Shown piece after piece: positions 59,786-64,000 of a stretch of DNA of 64,000 nt; position 1 is the stretch's first letter; each line of letters begins with the position of its first letter. Under the pieces are notes generated by a model. That model saw nothing but the letters and a program-made list of their open reading frames with translations. It was not told where the DNA came from and did not search any database. Made by a program: the position numbers and the translations under genes. The stretch is taken from positions 36,714 through 100,713 of the forward strand of contig NZ_NFKJ01000011.1 in the NCBI RefSeq assembly GCF_002160325.1. The letters run 5' to 3'. The DNA comes from Lachnoclostridium sp. An181 (GTDB taxonomy: Bacteria; Bacillota; Clostridia; Lachnospirales; Lachnospiraceae).

Positions 59786-62419
59786 ATGGAGAGAAGAGGA
59801 TTTCGGATCAATGACCGTGCTGCCACCTTGACACTTACAAAGGCATTCATGCGGCATGGCAGAGGAAGAAACCGGATTTTATCAGGAGCAGCAGCTTTGG
59901 GAATGCTTGTATTGTGTATCGTGTTCGGCATTTCCATCGGAAAAATTGAAACAGAATACATAAGTGCGCTAAGGAGCCGGGGGAGCCTTGCCTGTACTTT
60001 TTTGGAAGACGGAACCATGGCCCAGTACGCAAACATCAAAGGACTTCCCTATATTGAATCAGCGGGCGTAAAAAAGACGGCAGGACAAGCCCATGCGGGT
60101 GAAGAGTTTTTGGGTGAAGTGGTCATGTTGGATAAGACCGGATGGGAGGAACTGACAGCTCCTGCCTATGGGCAGATAAAAGGAAGGTACCCACAACACG
60201 CAGAAGAAATCATGCTTTCTTTGCGGACACTGGAAACCCTTGGAATGAAGGAGCCTAAAATAGGTGATGCCGTTGAATTGCGCATTCGGATTGGGCTATT
60301 CAAAGAAAAAAAGGAAATTTTTACGCTGTGCGGGTGGTATACGGACTATGTGGAGCCGGAAACACATAGTCCACAGTGTTATGTTGCCGAGGAAAAATTT
60401 GAGGAGTGGGGGATAGACACTGAAAAGCCGGACTATATATTGATGAAACAAAAAGATGATATGAGCGGGGAAAAGGTGGAGGAAAAGCTTTACTGTGATA
60501 TTCCGGTTGTAAATAAATCTCAGCAGTTCATTGGCGGTGATACAGTGAAAAGTCAGGTGCTGGAATCATTTGTGGGAGGATATGGAGCGGCCGGAATCTG
60601 TGCGTTTCTCATTCTTTTGAGTGTTTTTCTTGTCATCACGAATGTGTTTTGCATTTCTTTTTCGCGTGATATCCAAAGCATGGGACAGCTTACTTCCCTT
60701 GGCGCTACAAAAAGGCAGATCCGCAAAATTTACTACCGGCAGATGGGGAACGTGCTCATCCGGGGGCTTTTTGTGGGAGCTGTGCTCTCTGCGGTGGTTA
60801 TGATGCGAGTGGTCCCAAAACTTTTGCAGAATTTATACCTTTACCGTATGGGAGAAGTTTCTGTCCGGTATTGGCTGCATCCGGAAATTTGCGTGGCTGC
60901 GGCAGTTGGCGTTGCGCTGGCCTTTCTGGCAGCGTCCGCATATGCGGTACACAAAACAGTGGACATGCCGCCGTGGGAGGCGCTTAAATATACCGGGATA
61001 CCAGCAAAAAGAAAAGAGGGGCGTCCGGGGAAGAAAAGAAAGGAAATCCGAAATGAAATTGCGTGGATGGCAGCCAGAAATGTACTGCGAACGCCCAAAC
61101 AGTTTTGGATGACAGTGCTCTCCCTCGTACTTGGCGTGTGCGTGGCATTGTCTGCGGCTGTCATCACAAGAGGAATGGATGAGACAAATGAGATTGCCGG
61201 GAGGGCAGATTTTCGCATCCGTGCAAATGGTATTCAGGAAGTGTCAAAAGAAGGAGAATGGATCCATATGTACGATGAATTTTCCCCTTTCAGTGAAAGT
61301 GTAAAGGAAAAAATTTTATCGATACAAGGATTGAAAGAGGAGAGAACAATCATAAAGGGAATCTATATGGAGGTGGCGTATGGGGAAAAAACACTGAAAC
61401 CATTGACAGATGCAGAGCTTGACAGGCCAATGTCGGACGAAGAACATGCGCAGTATACTTTTCCCATAGCCAATCTCATCCGTGTTGTGGACGAAGAGTA
61501 TGTGAAGGAACTGGCGGATTATGTGGAGGAGAATGGCTTGAAAACGGATATTTCTTTATTCAAAAGCGGAGAAGGAGTTCTGCTTTTGCATGACCATGCA
61601 TTGTCCCCTGAAATGGAAAAAGAAGCAGATAAAGTAATCGGGGAGGAGATTGTCTTTGCTCATCTTTTGGACAAGGAAGAAAAGGAAAAGCGCCTGGGGC
61701 TTAGCATGGAGGAGCTTATGAAACTGCCGGATGTAGAACCAAAGACAGAGAAAATGAAGATGGCAGGATATCTGGATACAGCAGAAAAAGGATTTCCAAA
61801 ACTAAAAGGGGAGACAAAAGAGGAAAACATCTTATATTTTCTTGTCACCCCAAAGGGAGCGGAGCATTTGAATTCTGCGGTAAAAATCCTGGGGTTTGAT
61901 CTGAATGTGGAAAAGCAGCGGGAACCTGCTGCAAAGGCAGCAATCGAACGGATTTTGCAGGAAGAAAATGCAAAGGATGAATACCTTGGACTTTCCCTTG
62001 AGAGCAAGTCGGATGATCTTTCCAAAGCAGAGAATCTTATTATGACGAGCAGGCTTTTGATGGGCGGAATTGGGGCGGTTCTTATACTTATGGGAATATT
62101 GAACTATCTGTATGTAATTGCCATGAGCACAGTGTCCAGAAAAAAAGAATTTCAGGTATTGGAAAGCGTGGGCATGACGAAAAGGCAGAGAAAAAGGATG
62201 CTTATGCTGGAGGGTACGTTGTATTGGACAGTTGTGCTGGCTGGCGTACTGGCGGTTGGCATACCGGCGATGAAAATACTGGGAATTTATATGTCTGGAA
62301 AGGTGTCGTATTTTCGGTTCTTTTGGCCTTGGAGAGAGTTTTTGGTCTCTATGGTACTGCTTGGTGTTTTTTGCGTGGTAGTGTCTGGGAGAAAAGAGTT
62401 AGTGGAAGTTGATTTTTAA
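59786..62419 (+). CDS. Large FtsX/MacB-type ABC permease
   Basis: 877 residues: N-terminal TM (about 24-44), large extracytoplasmic domain (~45-250), a helix group (about 260-385) with the FtsX-like VITNVFCISFSRDIQSMGQLTSLGATKRQIRKI, another TM (~430), a second large extracytoplasmic domain (~455-735) and a final FtsX group with EFQVLESVGMTKRQRKRM. Two ECDs make it larger than BceB-type permeases; it resembles two-FtsX-domain ABC3 exporters. GAGGTG precedes the ATG at 59786. Operon partners: response regulator, histidine kinase and ATPase. Substrate unknown. Confidence 0.9.
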   Translation: MERRGFRINDRAATLTLTKAFMRHGRGRNRILSGAAALGMLVLCIVFGISIGKIETEYISALRSRGSLACTFLEDGTMAQYANIKGLPYIESAGVKKTAGQAHAGEEFLGEVVMLDKTGWEELTAPAYGQIKGRYPQHAEEIMLSLRTLETLGMKEPKIGDAVELRIRIGLFKEKKEIFTLCGWYTDYVEPETHSPQCYVAEEKFEEWGIDTEKPDYILMKQKDDMSGEKVEEKLYCDIPVVNKSQQFIGGDTVKSQVLESFVGGYGAAGICAFLILLSVFLVITNVFCISFSRDIQSMGQLTSLGATKRQIRKIYYRQMGNVLIRGLFVGAVLSAVVMMRVVPKLLQNLYLYRMGEVSVRYWLHPEICVAAAVGVALAFLAASAYAVHKTVDMPPWEALKYTGIPAKRKEGRPGKKRKEIRNEIAWMAARNVLRTPKQFWMTVLSLVLGVCVALSAAVITRGMDETNEIAGRADFRIRANGIQEVSKEGEWIHMYDEFSPFSESVKEKILSIQGLKEERTIIKGIYMEVAYGEKTLKPLTDAELDRPMSDEEHAQYTFPIANLIRVVDEEYVKELADYVEENGLKTDISLFKSGEGVLLLHDHALSPEMEKEADKVIGEEIVFAHLLDKEEKEKRLGLSMEELMKLPDVEPKTEKMKMAGYLDTAEKGFPKLKGETKEENILYFLVTPKGAEHLNSAVKILGFDLNVEKQREPAAKAAIERILQEENAKDEYLGLSLESKSDDLSKAENLIMTSRLLMGGIGAVLILMGILNYLYVIAMSTVSRKKEFQVLESVGMTKRQRKRMLMLEGTLYWTVVLAGVLAVGIPAMKILGIYMSGKVSYFRFFWPWREFLVSMVLLGVFCVVVSGRKELVEVDF

Positions 62420-62476
62420 ATTAGCAAATCGTAAAATTTATTGAAAATGAGAGATTTTTTCTTGAACGTTGTGTTT

Positions 62477-62515
62477 AATGCCGCAGAACCGTATTTTCAA
62501 AAGTTCTGCGGCATT
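62477..62515. terminator. Hairpin between convergent operons
   Basis: AATGCCGCAGAAC (62477-62489) pairs perfectly with GTTCTGCGGCATT (62503-62515), but no T-run follows; it probably separates the ABC operon from the XRE gene. Confidence 0.65.
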
Positions 62516-62571
62516 CATGTTAGGATGCCTGATTTATCATTCAGTGTGAAAATGGTGTAGAGAAGGGAGTT

Positions 62572-63330
62572 CTATTCATATTTTTTCCCAATAATATATG
62601 TTGCTATTATCAATCCAATAAGTAAAACAACTATAGATACATATTTTACAACATCCCATAAAGCTACACCACCGATCAAAAGACTGATATAGAAGAATAT
62701 GGGATATAGAATAGCGGTACTTAATGTAAATACTCGAAATACCGTTAATACATATGTCCAATTCCCGTTATTAAACGATAAGCCGACCATGTGTATTTTG
62801 AAAATGCCTTGTGAAACAAAATTGATTTTGTTCTTGTCATAATATGTTGGCAGTAAGTCTTTTGCAAAAATGCAAAACCAGCTTGCAAACAAAAGCATGA
62901 TTGCAGAAACCCACAAACTATCGGCCATTTGTTTTATTGAAATTCCCGAAACCATAAGCAAGATAATCTCTGTAATTAAAATACCGATAGAAATAAGAAA
63001 AGCAAATATCCAATTCTTTTTTTGCTGGCGAATGGAATTACGAGCGGATAAATCTAAAGAGTTTATAACAAGATTGTCTACTTCAGAAGTGTTCAGTAGT
63101 TTTTCATCACTTATTTTTTCGCCTTTCAAAAGTTCTGTTACTGTTACTCCGAGTACATCAGCAATAGGAAGAAGGAGGGTAACATTAGGCATACTATTTC
63201 CTCGCTCCCATTTACTTACTGTTTTATCAGAAACAAACAGTTTATCAGCAAGTTCTTTTTGTGTCATGGATTTTTCTTTTCGCATCGCACTTAGGAATTT
63301 TCCAAATTTATCGTTATTTATTTGATGCAT
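62572..63330 (-). CDS. Membrane-anchored XRE-family regulator
   Basis: 252 residues: N-terminal Cro/C1-type HTH (KFGKFLSAMRKEKSMTQKELADKLFVSDKTVSKWERGNSMPN) and, from about residue 105, four to five TM helices. This HTH-plus-membrane architecture is common in Firmicutes regulators that sense envelope or peptide signals. AGGAGGTG eight bases upstream of the ATG. The region is A+T rich and adjoins an IS30 remnant, suggesting recent acquisition. Targets unknown; the upstream ABC operon is a possible but unproven candidate. Confidence 0.87.
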   Translation of the reverse strand: MHQINNDKFGKFLSAMRKEKSMTQKELADKLFVSDKTVSKWERGNSMPNVTLLLPIADVLGVTVTELLKGEKISDEKLLNTSEVDNLVINSLDLSARNSIRQQKKNWIFAFLISIGILITEIILLMVSGISIKQMADSLWVSAIMLLFASWFCIFAKDLLPTYYDKNKINFVSQGIFKIHMVGLSFNNGNWTYVLTVFRVFTLSTAILYPIFFYISLLIGGVALWDVVKYVSIVVLLIGLIIATYIIGKKYE

Positions 63331-63349
63331 CTGTCTACACCTCCTAGGC

Positions 63350-63568
63350 TTATTTTAAGCGTGTGGGGTGTAATAGACAATCTACTAATGGGAGAGTTGC
63401 GGATGTTGGATAGATTGTAGGGCGGATTTCCTTGGAAATGGTAGAAGAAGACTTCCGCAGTTCTCTTGCAATCATTGATAAGTTACTTTTTTGTTCAAGG
63501 AGAACTTCAATCCGAATTCGGTCATCAAGGGTAAGATGTTTGTTGTTACCAATATAATTAACAGCCAT
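63350..63568 (-). pseudogene. IS30-family transposase N-terminal fragment
   Basis: The first ~49 residues (HLTLDDRIRIEVLLEQKSNLSMIARELRKSSSTISKEIR) are the N-terminal HTH of IS30 transposases, which are normally ~300-350 residues. The following 22 codons before the stop are unlike the family, so the gene is cut by a deletion near 63420, close to the XRE gene start. No intact element end was identified. Confidence 0.85.
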
Positions 63569-64000
63569 AAAGAGCCTCCAATCTATTCAAGAGGTTCCTG
63601 TGCAGAGTTTGAATATAATGTACAACAATGCAAGAGTAAATGCTACCCCATATCATAAAAACTGTTCTGGTAAAAGGAAAAGGTAGAAATAACTATTTCA
63701 TTTAATACTTCGAAAAAAATAGTTGAATGAAAAAGTAACTGCAACTAAGTAGAAATCATTGAAAAGTCAGCGGTTAATGAAAAAGTTATTGCATCCAGGA
63801 ACTAAAATATCCTAGTAAGACTAGCTATCTTTTATCGCTTTTATTATACTTAAGGAACAGGAAACGTGATGGGATTCCCTTTTTCAGGCAGCATGAAAAG
63901 ACGGCTGGGTTACTTTTGCAGAAGTAACTGCTACCCGTCAAACAGCACTTTATGGAGCCTTCGCCCGAAGCTAATGTTGTTTATTTATTTTAGAAGTGAC
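63569..64000. other. Gene-free A+T-rich DNA with degenerate short repeats
   Basis: No coding frame is convincing. A loosely repeated word, about GAAAAAGTAACTGCTACCC, occurs near 63632-63649, 63729-63747, 63779-63796 and 63921-63936. The second and third are direct repeats about 50 bases apart within longer similar segments. It may be relic mobile-element DNA. Confidence 0.5.

Noticed and set aside
1..64000. tRNA, rRNA genes or a CRISPR array
   Set aside because: No cloverleaf-like CCA-ended genes, conserved rRNA stretches or regularly spaced repeats were seen on reading both strands.

Overview
The window looks like a chromosomal segment of a spore-forming gut Lachnospiraceae bacterium (the [Ruminococcus] gnavus/torques-Dorea neighbourhood is my inference). 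The evidence is moderate G+C with AGGAGG-type ribosome binding sites, dipicolinate synthase genes, the gdpP-rplI-dnaB order of Firmicutes, FIVAR-repeat surface proteins, a choloylglycine-hydrolase-family protein, and a sugar kinase, nucleotidyltransferase and GalE set resembling lacto-/galacto-N-biose use. No rRNA, tRNA or CRISPR array was seen.

Layout. 1-0.7 kb: C-terminal end of a FIVAR surface protein. 0.8-5 kb: AraC regulator divergent from a nucleotidyltransferase-NahK-GalE operon. 5.2-11.6 kb: M18 aminopeptidase, GdpP, L9, DnaB, a MerR-like protein and a small ferredoxin. 11.8-17.6 kb: orphan sugar-binding lipoprotein, then mutS2-response regulator-histidine kinase on the minus strand. 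17.7-25.2 kb: an HtrA-like protein without its catalytic residues, a YhaM-like OB/HD protein, two RumA-type RNA methyltransferases, and between these an A+T-rich islet with a SnoaL-like gene and a MATE pump behind a promoter-leader-terminator arrangement. 25.2-28.6 kb: asnB behind dpaA-dpaB, preceded by a sigma-K-like promoter. 28.7-31.8 kb: MerR regulator divergent from an iron alcohol dehydrogenase, a RibD-C reductase and a flavodoxin, with a textbook 19-bp-spacer MerR operator. 31.9-37.8 kb: GNAT, a putative PD-(D/E)XK protein, TspO, choloylglycine-hydrolase-family enzyme, Nth, TlpA-like/CcdA thiol-redox pair and a Crp/Fnr regulator. 37.9-41.3 kb: a compact, poorly characterised operon (DUF3100-like membrane protein, small membrane partner, amidohydrolase, TauE/SafE permease).

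41.6-50 kb holds two very large secreted FIVAR proteins. One (about 1793 residues) has an unclassified catalytic region; the other joins an endonuclease/exonuclease/phosphatase fold to a LamG domain. Both share their C-terminal FIVAR stalk and SAKTGD-type tail with the fragment at the start of the window. 50-56.6 kb: aldo/keto reductase, a second MATE pump with a structured leader, MurF, Ddl and nicotinate phosphoribosyltransferase. 56.7-62.4 kb: YcxB-like protein, then a response regulator, histidine kinase, ABC ATPase and large FtsX-type permease operon. 62.4-64 kb: A+T-rich stretch with a membrane-anchored XRE regulator, an IS30 transposase remnant and gene-free DNA containing degenerate repeats.

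Themes: host-glycan foraging at the cell surface, sporulation, envelope stress and drug efflux. The strongest candidates for undescribed biology are the unclassified 1793-residue surface enzyme, the Crp/DUF3100/amidohydrolase/TauE cassette, and the attenuator-like leader of the first MATE gene.
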